From Mustela lutreola (lineage: Eukaryota; Chordata; Mammalia; Carnivora; Mustelidae), in the NCBI RefSeq assembly GCF_030435805.1, contig NC_081295.1, positions 120,441,501 to 120,505,500 of the forward strand: a stretch of 64,000 bases of DNA, written 5' to 3'. How positions within the stretch are numbered: position 1 is the stretch's first letter; each line of letters opens with the position of its first letter. The translations under genes were made by a program, and so were the position numbers. Positions 20,801 to 33,727 of the stretch are shown here, piece by piece. Under the pieces are notes generated by a model. It did no database searches, was not told where the DNA came from, and saw only the letters and a list, made by a program, of their open reading frames with translations.

Positions 20801-23620
20801 GGGGAGGCAGTGATGTTCCAAGGCAATTGTGAAGAGATAAGTGCAGGATTTAAAAAGGTCTCCTGCAGTCTGTCCTCCCATTGCTGCTTCTATCCCTGGA
20901 GGCAGCCCTCCCGCCTCCCTAACACACAGGTTCAAGATGGCAGTTCTGTCTCTTGGCAAGTTCTAAACATTTCCCATTTGTTGTTGCCATTGTTATTGTT
21001 TCCCAAATCTTTGCTTCCCTTTGCTTCTATAGCCTTACCAAACTTAACATGGGGTAGGAGTTGAGAGCCCAAACCTACTTATTTGCCATCTCAGCAGGAA
21101 ATAGAAGTTTTATTTCTGGTTCTCAAAGGACAGAGTGACAGGTGACGCCCAATGGCTTGCAGTCAGAAGCTTTCTGATCATCAGTCTTACTCTGTGACCA
21201 GCACTAGTATGCTGTCATGCCTGTGCCAAGGGTCTCTCTTCCTGGTGCCAAGTGGGGTGGTGAGTGGGAATTCTGAGCTGTCTCTGCTCCAGTGACAGGA
21301 CAGAAAGGAGACATGGAGCTTCATGAGTTAAGGGTGTGTGTGACATGAAGTAGGGGAGAGGTATGTTTGTGTTGAGCACTTACTGTGTACTCACTCCATT
21401 GAGGACTTTCAGTGTACGTCACTGAGCAGTTTCTGGGTGTACCTTCAGGGGTGTTTTACTTTGCAGAAGACTCAGTGGTTCCTTTCCAGGAAGATACTGA
21501 CTGGTTTAGGGGGAAGCTGTGTGATGAGGCTGCATCACTCTGATAGATAGTCTTAGCCGTGTGGCCTTTAAGATCTGCTTGGCTATGTCTTCCTTTTCCG
21601 TGATTTAGAAGTATCTCTAGGACTTAGGAATCCTTTCAAATTAGCTCTTTTAAGCCACCCTAGCACCAGTATTCAGAGCCCTCAAAGCAATTTGCTGCAG
21701 CCATCTCTAGTTGGTCCCGTGGTTTCCTATCTTCTCATTGGCCTCTGCTCCCATTCCTCTCCTCAGTTTCTCTTGGATGGCAGATGAATCTTCCTATGTG
21801 GCACCGTTTGGTACAAGATATACAGCAAATGCTTGTTGAATTGATTGTGTTCTTTGTATTTGAAGGTTAAAGAGATGGGTTTTTCTCTGTGGGCACCCAT
21901 TCCATTTCTTTCCCCTGAATGCTCAGTAGCTGCTACCAGGAAGCGCCTTCACTGGAATGAACTCTTGAGTGGGAGCAAACCCCGTCTGTTGGGGGGCCTG
22001 AGGGTTAACAGCAATATTAGAGCAGTTTTTTTTCCCACGGGAAGATGAACTTGAGTTTATTTTATCCTTACTCTTTCTTGGGAATGTATTGGGTTTAGAT
22101 AAACAAGGCATGTCAACTGTGTTACAAAGTAACATTTTTAGTTATAGACATGACTCCTGTTCAGTGAACAATGTCTGCATGAGGAAGGCTGAGTAGGCAT
22201 TAAAGTTTGTGGGCCTATGTGACAAGAAATATGTAAAAACCTGTCAGGAAACACAAACCTTGGATTCTGTGTATGGTGTTTCTTGAAACTGAAAGTGCCT
22301 GTTGGCTTGGAATTCACATTCACAGGCTTTTAAGATAGGGTTCTGAAATTTGTGGGGTTTTCATACTCTGGGATGGCTCCTATCCACCCCTGCAGTCTTG
22401 TCTGTTACAGCCAAGCATGTCCCCATGAGATGAGAGGGCAAGAAGCAATATCTAGATTATTGTAAAAACTCCTGAGAAGACAGGTTTAATGCCATCAGAC
22501 ATTAAACAAGAATGCTGTTTCATGTCCTGTATCCTTCTGTGAAGCTAAGTGAACCAGGTTCCAAGTTCTAGTCTAGTATACACTACTCCCCTTTGAGTGT
22601 ACATGTTAATTTGAACCCAAGACCACAGCTGAGTTACACAGTGGGCATTGCAAGTTATTTTTTTTTCCCCTGTAAAACAACTTTTTCTTTGCTGCTGAAG
22701 TGTTATTGTAAATAAACAAGTAGTAAGTGGAAGACCATATAATGTTCTTTGACCAAAGGCTTAAAATTCTTTTATTTTAAGGAAGAAATTTCTCTGGACA
22801 GAATCAGAACAAAAATGAAATTATGGTTAATAATAAAATGTTACATTTGTGTAATGCTATGAATTTTCCAAAGTGCTTTCATGAACATTTTTTTGACTTT
22901 GTCCTACTTTCTCCGTATCTTTTCTCCTCTAATTTACCATGGCTTTTGTTATATCTACAAAAACTAACATTCGAAGTCCATTTCTCCAACTTTGAACCCA
23001 CTACTCAGTCAGTATTCATGTATGCCATTACGATTAGAAACAAAGGAGATAAGATCAATGAAATGACTCAAAGCAAAAGAATTGATGGGACCTTAAAACT
23101 GACTGGACTTAATTTTCTGGTTTGGAGAGTTGAGTGGACAGTAATTTAATCCACTGAAAGAGGAAGTACAGAAGAAGGGCATTTTGGGGAGGGATTTAGG
23201 GCATATTTCATTAAAGACCTTAGGAGAGGTGAGTCTCCACTATTTTCACAAAGAGGTGTCTCACTCTGCTCCAGGATTTCTTGTGTTCATTTCTGTTGGG
23301 AAGATAGGAAAGCCAGAAGATGGTTTACCTAATGGATCAGCCAGGCTACATGGATTGGATCAGGAGGAAAGGAAGCTCAGGACTGAGCAATGGTTTATCA
23401 AGTAAATATCAGAAAATGCACTGCTGGCACACGATGGAGCAGCAATTGGCCTTGGGTGACCAAGATCACAGTCTATACCCAGTTCTGAGGAAACTGGACC
23501 ATCTCACAGCTAGGAACGTGAGCACCTCTGAAGGAAGAACATAGACTCTTACACACTTCTGATCACAGTTGGCAGTAGGGAGATGGTGAGAGTAACAGAC
23601 TGATAAATGAATTCTTAGAC
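20801..23620. other. Spacer without a recognisable gene
   Basis: About 2.8 kb of mixed sequence. Small MIR/L2-like hints near 21355 (GTTGAGCACTTACTGTGTAC) and 21820 (AGCAAATGCTTGTTGAATTG). No ORF above 131 codons and none with family resemblance. Confidence 0.4.
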
Positions 23621-23624
23621 CTGC

Positions 23625-23746
23625 TTTTTCTTTCTTTCTTTCTTTTCTTTAATTCAACATGGGGCTCGAATTCACCACCGTGAGATCAAGATCTGAGCTG
23701 AGATCAAGAGTTGGGTGCTTAACTGACTGACCCACTCAGGCACCCA
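23625..23746 (-). mobile_element. Old truncated Can-SINE
   Basis: On + GGGGCTCGAATTCACCACCG and ACTGACCCACTCAGGCACCC are the reverse of a SINE head; the tail half is replaced by a CTTT tract. Confidence 0.65.
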
Positions 23747-23837
23747 CTAGATTTTTTTTTTTTTTTAAATCAAGTTCTCACGGCTGGTGACAAGGTAGAA
23801 TGTGGTTGTCTAGGACATTTACCTTAAAATCATGTCT

Positions 23838-23985
23838 CAGATAACTAGCTTAGAGTCTCCTGGGATACTTGATGAAAAATGCACATTTCTAGAACCCCCT
23901 GACCTGCTCAGAATCCCTAGGCTAAGACTGAGAATTTGTATTTAAGCTACATCCTAGATATTCCTATGTACACTAAGGTTTAAAA
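23838..23985 (+). mobile_element. MER5A-like element
   Basis: GAGTCTCCTGGGATACTTGA, TGAAAAATGCACATTTCTAG and TTTAAAAACCATGG follow the MER5A order. Confidence 0.55.
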
Positions 23986-24476
23986 ACCATGGGTAAGCCA
24001 GTTGAGTTAATTATGAGTTATTCTTATCAATGAAAAATTATGCAAAATATGAATTAACTAGGCAACTGGACATTCTTTGGTTTGAGGCTGCTGGCACAGC
24101 TTTATTTAATCCTTTCCAATTGCCCTCCTATCTTATCTACATTTACTACTGAAGTTTCTCATTAAGTCTTCTTTCTGCTGGTACAAAGGAAAATGTCTTT
24201 GTTTCACTTTTAGTTTTAATTTTTAATTCACATTTTTAAAGAAAGCTTAGCTTTAATGAAAATGCCTCTAAAGTGTGTTCAAAGAGTGGTCCCCAGATGG
24301 GTGGTCTGAAGAACTGAATTGTATGTCAGTGGAGTTCAATAAATATTAGCATTTACATGTACAAGGTCCCTTAGAAAAGGTAAGAGAAGATACCATTATT
24401 CCCTGGAAGAACACACACTCCAATTATGTAGGCAAAACAAAACACAATTTCTTTTTTAGGAAAAGCATAAAGCACT

Positions 24477-24840
24477 TACTATGGTCTAAATGTTTGTGTC
24501 TCCCCAAATTCACATATTGAAATCCTTTTGCCTGATACGATTGTATTAAGAGGTGGGGCATTTGGAAATATTTAGGTCATGAGGATGCAGCCCTCCTGAT
24601 GGGGATTAGTGTTCTTATAAAAGACACCGTCCCAGAACTCTCTTTGTCCTTCCACCATTTCAGGGCACAGTGAGAAGGTGCTGGCTATGAACCAGGAAGA
24701 GGTGTCTCACCGGAATGGAACCATATTGGTACCTTGATCTTGAACTCCTCAGTCTCCAGAACAATGGGATATAAATTTCTGCTGTTAATAGGCTACCCAG
24801 TCTCTCATATTTTATTATAGCAGCCCAAATGGATTAAGAC
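24477..24840 (+). mobile_element. MLT1-type MaLR LTR fossil
   Basis: Starts CTATGGTCTAAATGTTTG and ends CAGCCCAAATGGATTAAGACA, with ATGAACCAGGAAGAGGTGTC and ACCTTGATCTTGAACTCCTC between, the layout of ERVL-MaLR LTRs. Solo and old; no internal part seen. Confidence 0.75.
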
Positions 24841-25130
24841 AGCTTTCTCAGTAAAAAAATTCGAGTACTTATATATATATGTTTATATTTTAATAAATTA
24901 TCATAAATTATCCACATGTACTAGGGACATGACTTGGTTATACGTACCATAACATATACAAATAGAAAGTTTGAAAGTTGCCAAATATATATAAATAGAA
25001 ACACTAATATTTCCTTTTCTTTTCCTCTGAAAGATCTTGGGTGCATTCAGTGCGGTGCTCACAGTTCCACTTTGGAAACCAGGGTTTCAGAAAACAATTT
25101 GTGCCTGCATACAATCAGGCACTAGTTTTT

Positions 25131-27186
25131 TTTCTACTAACATATAATGTACTATTTGTTTCAGGGGTACAGGTCTGTGATTCATCAGTTTTACACAATT
25201 CACAGCACTCCCATAGCACATACCCTCCCCACTGGCCATCACCCAGCCACTCCATCCCTCTTATCTCCCTCCCCTCCAGCAACCCTCAGTTTGTTTCCTG
25301 AGATCAAGAGTCTCTTATGGTTTGTCTCCCTCTCTGGCTTCGTCTTGTTTCATTTCCCCTTCTTTTCCCTATGATCCTCTGTCTTGTTTCTCAAAGTCCT
25401 CATATCGGTGAGATCATATGATAATTGTCTTTCTCTGATTGACTATTTCACTTAACATAATATCCTTTAGTTCTATCCACATCATTGCAAATGGCAAGAT
25501 TTTGGGTTTTTGATAGCTGCATAATATTCCATTATATATCTATATCTATATCTATATCTCACATCTTCTTTATCCATTCATCTGTTGATGGACATCTAGG
25601 CTCTTTTCATAGTATGGCTATTGTGGACATCGCTGCTGTAAACATTCAGGTGCACGTGCCCCTTTGGATCACTACATTTGTATCTTTATGGTAAATACCC
25701 AGGAGTGCGATTGCTGGGTCATAGGGTAGCTCTATTTTCAACTGTTTGAGGAGCCTCCATGCTGTTTTCCAGAGTGGCTGCACTAGCTTGCATTCCCACC
25801 AACAGTGTAGGAGGGTTCCCCTTTCTCTGCATCCTTGCCAACACCTGTTTTTTCCTGATTTGTATATTTTAGCCATTCTAACTGGTGTGAGGTGGTATTC
25901 TCACTGTGGTTTTGATTTGTATATTCCTGATGCTGAGTGAGATTGAGCACTTTTTCAAGTGTCTGTTGGCCATTTGGGTGTCATCTTTGCCCGAATGTCT
26001 GTTCATGTCCCCTGCCCATTTCTTGATTGGATTATTTGTTTTTTGGGTGTTGAGTTTGAAAAATTCTTTATAGATTTTGGATACTAGCCCTTTATCTGAT
26101 GTGTCATTTGCAAATATCTTCTTCCATTCTGTCAGTTGTCTTTTAGTTTTGTGGACTCTTTCCTTTGTTGTGTGAAAGCTTTTTATTTTGAGGAAGTCCC
26201 AATTCTCTATTCTGTTTCATTGATCTATGTGTCTGTTTTTGTGGCAGGACCATACTGTCTTGTACTGTCTTGGTGATTACAGCTTTTTTTTTTTTTTAAA
26301 AGATTTTATTTATTTTATTTGACAGACAGAGATTACAAGTGGGCAGAGAGGCAGACAGAGAGAGAGGGGAGGAAGCAGGCTCCCTGCTGAGCAAAGAGCC
26401 CGATGCGGGGCTCGATCCCAGGACCCTGGGATCATGACCTGAGCTGAAGGCAGAGGCTTTAACCCACTGAGCCACCCAGGTGCCCCATGATTACAGCTTT
26501 GTAATACAGCTTGAAGTCTGGAATTGTGATGCTGCCAGCTTTGGTTTTCTTTTTCAACATTCTTCTGGCTATTTGGAGGATTTTCTGGATCCATACACAT
26601 TTTAGGATTATTTGTTCCATTTCTTTGAAAAAAGTTGATGGTATTTTGGTAGGGATTGCATTAAATGTGTAGACTGCTTTAGGTAGCATAGACATTTTCA
26701 CAATATTTGTTTTTCCAACCCATGAGCATGGAATGTTTTTCCATTTCTTTGTGTCTTCTTCAATTTCTTTCATGAGTGTTCTATAGTTTTCTCAGTACAG
26801 ATTCCTTTGCCTCTTTGGTTATATTTATTCCTAGGCATCTTATGATTTTGGGTGCAATTGTAAATGGGATCGACTCCTTACTTTCTCTTTCTTCTGTCTT
26901 GTTGTTGATGCATAGAAATGCAACTGATTTCTGTACATTGATTTTATATCCTGACACTTTACTAAATTCCTGAATGGGTTCTAGCAGTTTTGGGGTGGAG
27001 TCTTTTTGGGGTTTCCACATAAAGTATCATATCATCTGCAGAGAGTGAGAGTTTGACTTCTTCTTTGCCAATTCAGATGCGTTTTATTTCTTTCTGTTTT
27101 CTGATTGCTGAAGCTAGGACTTCTAGTATTATGTTGAATAACACCCGTGATAATGGACATCCCTGCCATGTTCCTGACCTTAGGGG
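25131..27186 (-). mobile_element. 5'-truncated carnivore L1
   Basis: Minus-strand L1 running from 3' UTR (GGGGTACAGGTCTGTGATTC, CAACCCTCAGTTTGTTTCCT) through the ORF2 C-terminus ([20 protein letters not shown] at 25646-25876) to the RT region. Flanked by duplication CAGGCACTAGTTTTT (25116-25130) / CAAGCACTGGTTTTT (27187-27201). ORF2 is broken into several frames. A SINE lies inside. Confidence 0.9.
26287..26487 (-). mobile_element. Can-SINE inside the 25-27 kb L1
   Basis: Duplication TGATTACAGCTTT at 26274-26286 and 26488-26500; near-consensus sequence. Confidence 0.93.
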
Positions 27187-27201
27187 CAAGCACTGGTTTT
27201 T

Positions 27202-27868
27202 ACATTACAAATGAAAAGACCTTTAGAGTAGAGAGAAGAGCAAACCTAGATTACCAGAACCAGTAAATGAATTGGATGAAATTAAGAAACAAAATATGTT
27301 CAATAAATAGATGAAATAATAGAAAACATTTGCTTTAGATACATGCTATAGGCTATTAAGACACAGAGAACATAAAACAAAACAAATATTTGCAGGGGAA
27401 AGAAACAGAAGACAGAAATTTAAACACTACCTCCTTTGGGAAAATGTTTTCCTGCTCTCGGGTGGGTCTTTGCTGACATCTATGGGCTATAATTTGTCAG
27501 TAATTTTACTTAAGGATTTTACCATGCTTGTTTATTCACCCTCTACTTAAAAAAGTTTTAAAATTAGGTATTTATACATTCGTTTCTGTTTGTTAGTGAC
27601 TTGGGATTGGATAGATTTCTTTTTATCGATTTATGGGTTGGTTGTGTTCCTGAAAGTCTTGAATCATATTTCAAACAAGAAGCATTCAACCATAAGCTTT
27701 GTTGGAAAGAGACTGCAACTATCTTGTTCACTCTTATATCTCTGGTACTTCAAATAGCATCAGATTCATTCAAAATGAATGAATTTTGGTTATTAAAAAA
27801 TGTCCTCTGAATTATTGAAATATACTTGAAAATATTAGCATTTAAAGGCACTCTGTGATGAGCCTTTT
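27202..27868. other. AT-rich spacer, no feature
   Basis: No repeat or exon recognised; the 69-codon + ORF at 27601-27810 has no resemblance to a known family. Confidence 0.4.
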
Positions 27869-27886
27869 AAGAAAATTAATAAAGTT

Positions 27887-28104
27887 GGGATGCCTGCGTG
27901 GCTCAGTTGGTTAAGCAGCTGCCTTCGGCTCGGGTCGTGATCCCAGCGTCCTGGGATCGAGTCCCACATCGGGCTCCTTGCTCAGCAGGGAGCCTGCTTC
28001 TCCCTCTGCCTCTGCCTGCCATTCTGTCTGCCTGTGCTCTCTCTCTCCCCCTCTCTCTCTCTGATAAATAAATAAAATCTTAAAAAAAAATTTATAAAAA
28101 AAAA
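27887..28104 (+). mobile_element. Can-SINE, young
   Basis: Head GGGATGCCTGCGTGGCTCAG with two A-rich tail blocks, flanked by a perfect 18-base duplication AAGAAAATTAATAAAGTT (27869-27886 and 28105-28122). Confidence 0.94.
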
Positions 28105-28188
28105 AAGAAAATTAATAAAGTTAAAAACAATTAATATTCAGTAAATTATTACCTGGGATAAACAAAGCTTTTAATAATGAACAAAATT

Positions 28189-28360
28189 GTGGCTCAATTT
28201 TGAAGCATCTGCCTTCAGCTCAGGTCATGATCTCAGGGTCCTGAGATCGAGTCCTGCTTTGGGCTCCCTTCTCAAAGGAAGCCTGCTTGTCTCTTTCCCA
28301 CTCTCCTTGCTTGTGTTTCCTCTCCTCCTTTCTGCCAAAAAAAAAAAAAAATCTTTAAAA
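28189..28360 (+). mobile_element. 5'-truncated Can-SINE
   Basis: Begins GTGGCTCAATTTTGAAGCAT and ends in A15 with ATCTTTAAAA. Duplication AATAATGAACAAAATT / AATAATGGACAAAATT (one mismatch). Confidence 0.88.
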
Positions 28361-28379
28361 AATAATGGACAAAATTATC

Positions 28380-29360
28380 CTTTAAGCAAATCAATGGGAC
28401 TATCCGAGTTGGACTGTTCAATGCAGATTTATATCTAGAAGTCACCGCAGACATAGTCTCACACCCTCCTATCAGAGATAAGGAAAAGTTAGAGCTTAGA
28501 CAAACTAGAGAAACCTTGAGCAAGACCACACCACTATTTAGAGGCAGTTATTTCAATATGTAAAAATTATGTGTGATTATTCTTTTCCTGAAGGAGTTAT
28601 TATGGGTTTTCTTAAAGTAACAAACCTTTCTCTGCTAACCAGAAACTATTGAAGTCCTTGTCTTTCTTCTGGAGCAATGACTAAAAGTTCCAAGGGCTCT
28701 TTTCCTATATATCCACATAGAATTTTTGGAGAAGTATAGCAACAGCATTTTGGAACAGCTGTTGATTCCAGGGTCCAGAAAATTCCTACCTTTCCTCTAT
28801 CCTTTTGAATTTCCAACTCCCCCTTTCTTTCCACCACTAAGGAGTTCTGCTTAGCCACCATGTCATTTATTTGAATTCAGACTCGGGGATTTAATTTTTG
28901 AAATAACGTACCATTTTTATAAGAAGTGATACCTTCATTCCTAAAAATTCAAACAGTACAGGGCAAATATCAAGATAAGAGGAAGTAATCACCTTGAATT
29001 CTTACTCTCAGAAACCATTGTTAAATTGTTATTAATATTATGACTTGAAAAGGTGTTTATTATTCTAGGCATCTTCTGATTCCTAGGTGTAATGAAGGAT
29101 AGATATATCTGAGTAAATGGGATAAAAGTTTAATTTTTACTCAAATAGGAAAAAAAATGGAATGGCACTAAAGAATTGCTGAAGTCAAGATAAATTTTTT
29201 TTTTTTTTTGCTGTTGATAGTACTCACTTCTAAATTATTCCTGAAATTTGAGAAAAATTTATAACAAAATGGACCTAATAAAACTCTTACAAATACATCC
29301 AAATCGACACAATATATAGAAAAGCCCATTGCAGCAAGAACAAATGAACCAAGCAAAAGC
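28380..29360. other. Spacer, no feature
   Basis: AT-rich sequence without recognised repeats; a poly(T) run lies near 29193-29210. Confidence 0.4.
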
Positions 29361-29362
29361 AA

Positions 29363-29398
<36 letters not shown>
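29363..29398. repeat. (AC)n microsatellite, 18 units
   Basis: Uninterrupted ACACAC run. Confidence 0.95.
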
Positions 29399-29399
<1 letters not shown>

Positions 29400-29404
29400 C
29401 CCAA

Positions 29405-29890
29405 ACCATAATCCAGAAACCAACCTGAAGTCTATTAAGATTGGAATGGATTAATAAGTTGTGGTGTACTCATACAATAGTACACACTACAGCACTTTAA
29501 ATGGATGAACCTGGACTAACTACATTGTTCAGCATGAATAAGACTAAAAAAATATAATGTTGACCAAACAAAAAGTTGTAGAAGAATACACATAGATACC
29601 ATTTTATAAAACTTAAAACTCTATGTAAAAAGATACTTGTTAATGTTTAAGGATTCACAAATGCTTGGTAAAAGATGCCTAGTAATGGTAAAATTGACTT
29701 CATGCTGGGTCATTACATCTGGTAAAAGAGAAAGAGAAATGGAAGGGTCCAGAGACATCAACTGTGTTATAGACATTAAAAACAGATTTGAAACAGGGCA
29801 AAATGTTAAGATTTAATAAAGTTGGGTGTTTGGGCAATGGATATCTCTTAATCTTTATGTTTAAAATATTTCATGATTAAGGTACCAGAA
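29405..29890 (+). mobile_element. Old L1 3' end
   Basis: GGATTAATAAGTTGTGGTGT, CTCATACAATAGTACACACT, ATACCATTTTATAAAACTTA and a distal AATAAAAATCG follow the + strand L1M ORF2 end and 3' UTR. Strongly diverged. Confidence 0.55.
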
Positions 29891-30142
29891 AATAAAAATC
29901 GTAGAGATGAGCAGACTAATGGATTTTAAAAAATACTAAGCATAGGAACAGTCATTTGTTATTGCCCAAATAACTAGACATAATTAAAAATACCTGATTA
30001 TGTTAGAACTAAACAGAATTAATTTAAAACTTATTATCTATAAAGAAATTATAAGAATAAAAACTTGATCATAAAATCAGATACTCTGTAATTGATAGCA
30101 TGAAGGAGCTGTGGTACATTTTATATTGTTATGGGTAATATT

Positions 30143-30312
30143 TTTTTAAAATTTTATTTACTTATTTGAGCGAGAGGGAGAGGGAGAGAGAGAGAGCACA
30201 AATATGGGGAAAGGGAGCTGGGAGCCTGATGTGGGGCTTGATCCCACGACTCTGGGATCATGGCCTGAGCCTAAGGTGGACGGCTAATCAACTGAGCCAT
30301 CCAGGAGCCCCT
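30143..30312 (-). mobile_element. Can-SINE, older
   Basis: Duplication GTTATGGGTAATATT / GTTATAGGTAATATT at 30128-30142 and 30313-30327. Confidence 0.88.
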
Positions 30313-30327
30313 GTTATAGGTAATATT

Positions 30328-30920
30328 AAACATTTCTAACATACAGAACACATAGGGAACAATACCCGTGTACCCACTACTCAAATACAGTTGTGTTCTT
30401 TGTACCTGACTTCAGTGCTCTTTCTTTTATCTCCCCAATGCAATTATTAGTTTAAAATTAGTGCGTATCAGTCTTCATTATGTTTTGAGAATTGTCCCCA
30501 TGAAATATGAACATTTGGTTTATTTTAAGTAAACTTGTTGTTGTTCAATATTATATTATTTGAATACAACATAATTCTATTCGCTTGTTTAGCCACTGAT
30601 GGGTAACTCCTGATTACTAAAGATAAACAAGGCTGCAATGAACATCCTTATGCATATTTCCTTGTGCACGTAGATGAGAGATTGTCCAAGGCTCTGGGAC
30701 ACATAAACTGAAGTAGAATCATTGGGTTGTAGAATATTTGCACCCTTGAAATTTATTCAACATTACATATGTTAAATAAATGCTTGAAATAAGCAGGAAA
30801 ACTACTTAAACTTTCCACCATGAGTGTATGCAAATTCTGGTTTCTCCCCATCGCTCCATCAGCCCTTGGTATCACCAAGTGATCTACACTCAGATAATGA
30901 AGTTATACTTATTCACATTT
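30328..30920 (-). mobile_element. Old L1 3' fragment
   Basis: Reverse L1: AACAAGGCTGCAATGAACAT, CATAAACTGAAGTAGAATCA, GTAGAATATTTGCACCCTTG. Confidence 0.6.
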
Positions 30921-30937
30921 AGACCTTTAATTCATTT

Positions 30938-31137
30938 TATAAAATATTTTATTTATTTATTTGACAGAGAGAGAGAGAGAGTGAGAGAGAGAGAATGAGC
31001 ATGGGAAGGAGCAGAGGCAGAGGGAGAAGCAGACTTCCTGCTGAGCAGGGAGCCCGATGTAGAACTTGATCCCAGGACCCAGGGATCATGACTGGGCCAA
31101 AGACAGACACTTAACTGACTGAGCCACTCAGGTGCCC
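30938..31137 (-). mobile_element. Can-SINE
   Basis: TTTTATTTATTTATTTGACA then GA-rich tract and CTGAGCCACTCAGGTGCCC head in reverse. Duplication not clear. Confidence 0.85.
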
Positions 31138-31853
31138 TCCCCGCTTTAATTCGCTGGACATTTATTTTTGTATGGTGTAAATTAAGCTTCTGATGTTCAC
31201 CTCCTGTGGACAGAGCCAATTTTCATAGCACCATTAACTGACTTCTGCAGTAGTTCTCAAATTATGGCCAGAGGATCTCTGGGGAAGAGAGATTCCTGAG
31301 GTTCTTTTATAGGGTCCACAAGGTTAAAGCTATTCATAATACGAAGGTGTTATTTGTCTTTTTCCCTTTTATTCTCATGAGTGAATGGTAGTTTCCCAAA
31401 GGCTACAATGGCATGTGGTGACATCATTGCTTTAACAGCTAATAAACTGTGTACTGTGTATTGTACTTTCTAGGATTTTCTAAGGCAGTGAGTTTAGAGT
31501 ATAAATACATATATTTAAAAAAAATTAACTCAGTTTTCTCATTACTGTTACTGTGCTCCAACCAGCTCTTTACAGTTGCAGCTGCTAGTCTGTAATCTCT
31601 TTATCTTCCAAGAAATCATGATTTTTAAATCCCAAATATTTTTTCCTGCACCTATGCATAAATACAGGAATTAAGGTTATCTTGTTTTTGCAATGATATT
31701 AAAATATTTTCCAAAACCATTTCTAGTTTTCAAAATTTTATATGGAAAGTATTATTTTAGAATTAAATATTTTATTCTAAAATAAACACTATTTATAATA
31801 CATTTTCTTGGATTTAAGGATGAATTACTGGTTTAAAAAAAGATATCAGAAGA

Positions 31854-32044
31854 CCTTTTTTTTTGGAGAGAGAGAGAGCTCATGCCTGCTGGGATGTGGT
31901 GGGGAGGGTCAGAGGAAGAATCTTAAATAGGCTTCACGCCCAGCATGGAGCTGGACATGGGGCTTGATTTCAAGACCTTGAGATCATGACCTGAGCTGAA
32001 GTCAAAAGTCTGAGGCTTAACCCAATGAGCCACCCCGGTGCCCC
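31854..32044 (-). mobile_element. Old Can-SINE inside the hAT element
   Basis: GCTTGATTTCAAGACCTTGA and AATGAGCCACCCCGGTGCCC; more diverged than most copies here. Confidence 0.8.
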
Positions 32045-32359
32045 TGGAGGACACGTTTTCTCAGTCTGTATCTGTGTTGCCTGTGTCTGAAAAAGACGAA
32101 ACTGTTATAGCAGCAAGTTCTTTAACTCATGTGAAGGAGGAATAGGTTTCAAAAGAAGCTAGGGAAACATGTAAGTATGAAAAAAATGTCAAAAGGTACC
32201 CCTTCTTTAGCTTTATGGATGTCAACAATAGTTTCAAAGACTAATATGGCTCTGATTAGGTTGTAGCATCATCTTGGGTCCAATCATTCATTGTTCAAAG
32301 GAAAAAGGACTTAAATGTTTTAAATGTAGGTGTTACAAACTCTGTAAAAGCCTCTTACA

Positions 32360-33300
32360 GGATATCTTATCATATTGCACTGGCTGGAGGAGCTCCTACA
32401 ATAGCAAAGAGACTAATACGGTCTTTTCCAGTTGCTTTGTTTCATGAATGCCTGCCTGATGAAAAGACAGTATAAGAAAGCATAGTTCTGCCACTTCCCA
32501 ATGACATAGTAACTCGTCGAATTAAAGATTTAACTGCAAACATAAAGACTGAGTTAATATCTCATCTGAAAAGTTGTACCTTTGCCTTACAAACGGACAG
32601 ATTTGTAGATGTGTCTGGACATGCTGGTTGGCTTATACTCATTTGGTATCATTGCCAACTAATCATTGATCTTATTTTATGTGAGTGCTTGGCCACAAAC
32701 ACGCGGGTGCTAAAACATTAACAATGTTGTACAACTTTTTAAAAAATCTCATGGTTTTTCCTGCAATGCCTGTGTTGTTGACATTTCTAATGAGGGCGGG
32801 AGAACAATGGCAGGTAATGTTACCAGTGCCTTGGCACCAAGCAAGGGAAGAGCGTCTAATTCTTTTAGCACTCATTATATTCTTTATTATGACACATCCA
32901 CAGTTTTTTTTTAAAAAGTCACTTTCACTAGAGAATGTCCTTGATGAAGGAATAAGATTTATTTTTTATTAAATCTTAACTTGAGTACATTTTAAGAAAT
33001 ATTCTGGGATGAAATGAGAAATGATCATCAAGCTCTTCTACTGTATAGTAGAATATGGTGGTTGTCTCTAGGGAAAAGGCTGAGTTGCAAGCTGATCTAC
33101 CTACTTTTTGAATGGAATACATTTTTTTTTTCAGTTGGAAAAACAAAAAACTGACAGAAAATTGGTTATTCAGACTTGGGTATTTGGGAGACATTTTCTT
33201 GAGTATGAACAAAGTGAGACTGTCACTTCAAGGAAAACAGCTGATTATATCTGTGGTCAAGGATAAAATGTAAGTTTTTGAGTGAAATTAGAATTTTGGG
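32360..33300 (+). pseudogene. hAT transposase, decayed
   Basis: Three blocks match hAT/ZBED-type transposases in the right order. SYHIALAGGAPTIAKRLI, then LPNDIVTRRIKDLTANIKTE with HLKSCTFALQTDRFVDVSG (about 32362-32625), correspond to the catalytic-core region. HQALLLYSRIWWLSLGKRLS (about 33028-33087) is like the RWLSRG motif. LGYLGDIFLSMNKVRLSLQG (about 33175-33234) is like the C-terminal hAT dimerisation side. The blocks sit in different frames with stops between, so no protein is made. It is not a ZBED-like domesticated gene: no long open frame survives. Confidence 0.7.
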
Positions 33301-33409
33301 AAGCTCGTATCTACTACCATAAGGTACTTAAAAACTTTTCTGATGAAATCAGTGGTAATAATAATGAATATGATTTAAATAGATAGTATATAAGATGTGC
33401 TGACATTTC

Positions 33410-33727
33410 CAATTGGAGAAAGACAACTATCATATGATCTCCCTGATATGAGGAAGTTGAGAGGCAACTTGGGGGATTTGAGGGTAGGAAAAGAATAAAT
33501 GAAACCAGGTGGGATCAGGAGGGAGACAAACCATAAGAGACTCTTAATCTCACAAAACAAACTGAGGGTTGCTGGGGTGAGGGGGGTAGGGAGGTAGAGA
33601 GAGAGTGGTGGGGTGATGGACAGTGGGGAGGTTACGTGCTATGGTGAATGTTGTGAAGTGCGTAAACCTGGCGATTCACAGACCTGTACCCCTGAGGCTA
33701 ATAATACATTATATGTTAATTTAAAAA
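33410..33727 (+). mobile_element. Short 5'-truncated L1 3' end
   Basis: GATCTCCCTGATATGAGGAA, ACCATAAGAGACTCTTAATC and CCTGTACCCCTGAGGCTAAT are the carnivore L1 3' UTR on +. Duplication ATGTGCTGACATTTC / ATGTGTTGACATTTC (33395-33409, 33728-33742). Confidence 0.9.

Noticed and set aside
32360-33300. Domesticated hAT-derived host gene
   Set aside because: Blocks lie in different frames with stops, and the element is interrupted by a SINE and an L1.
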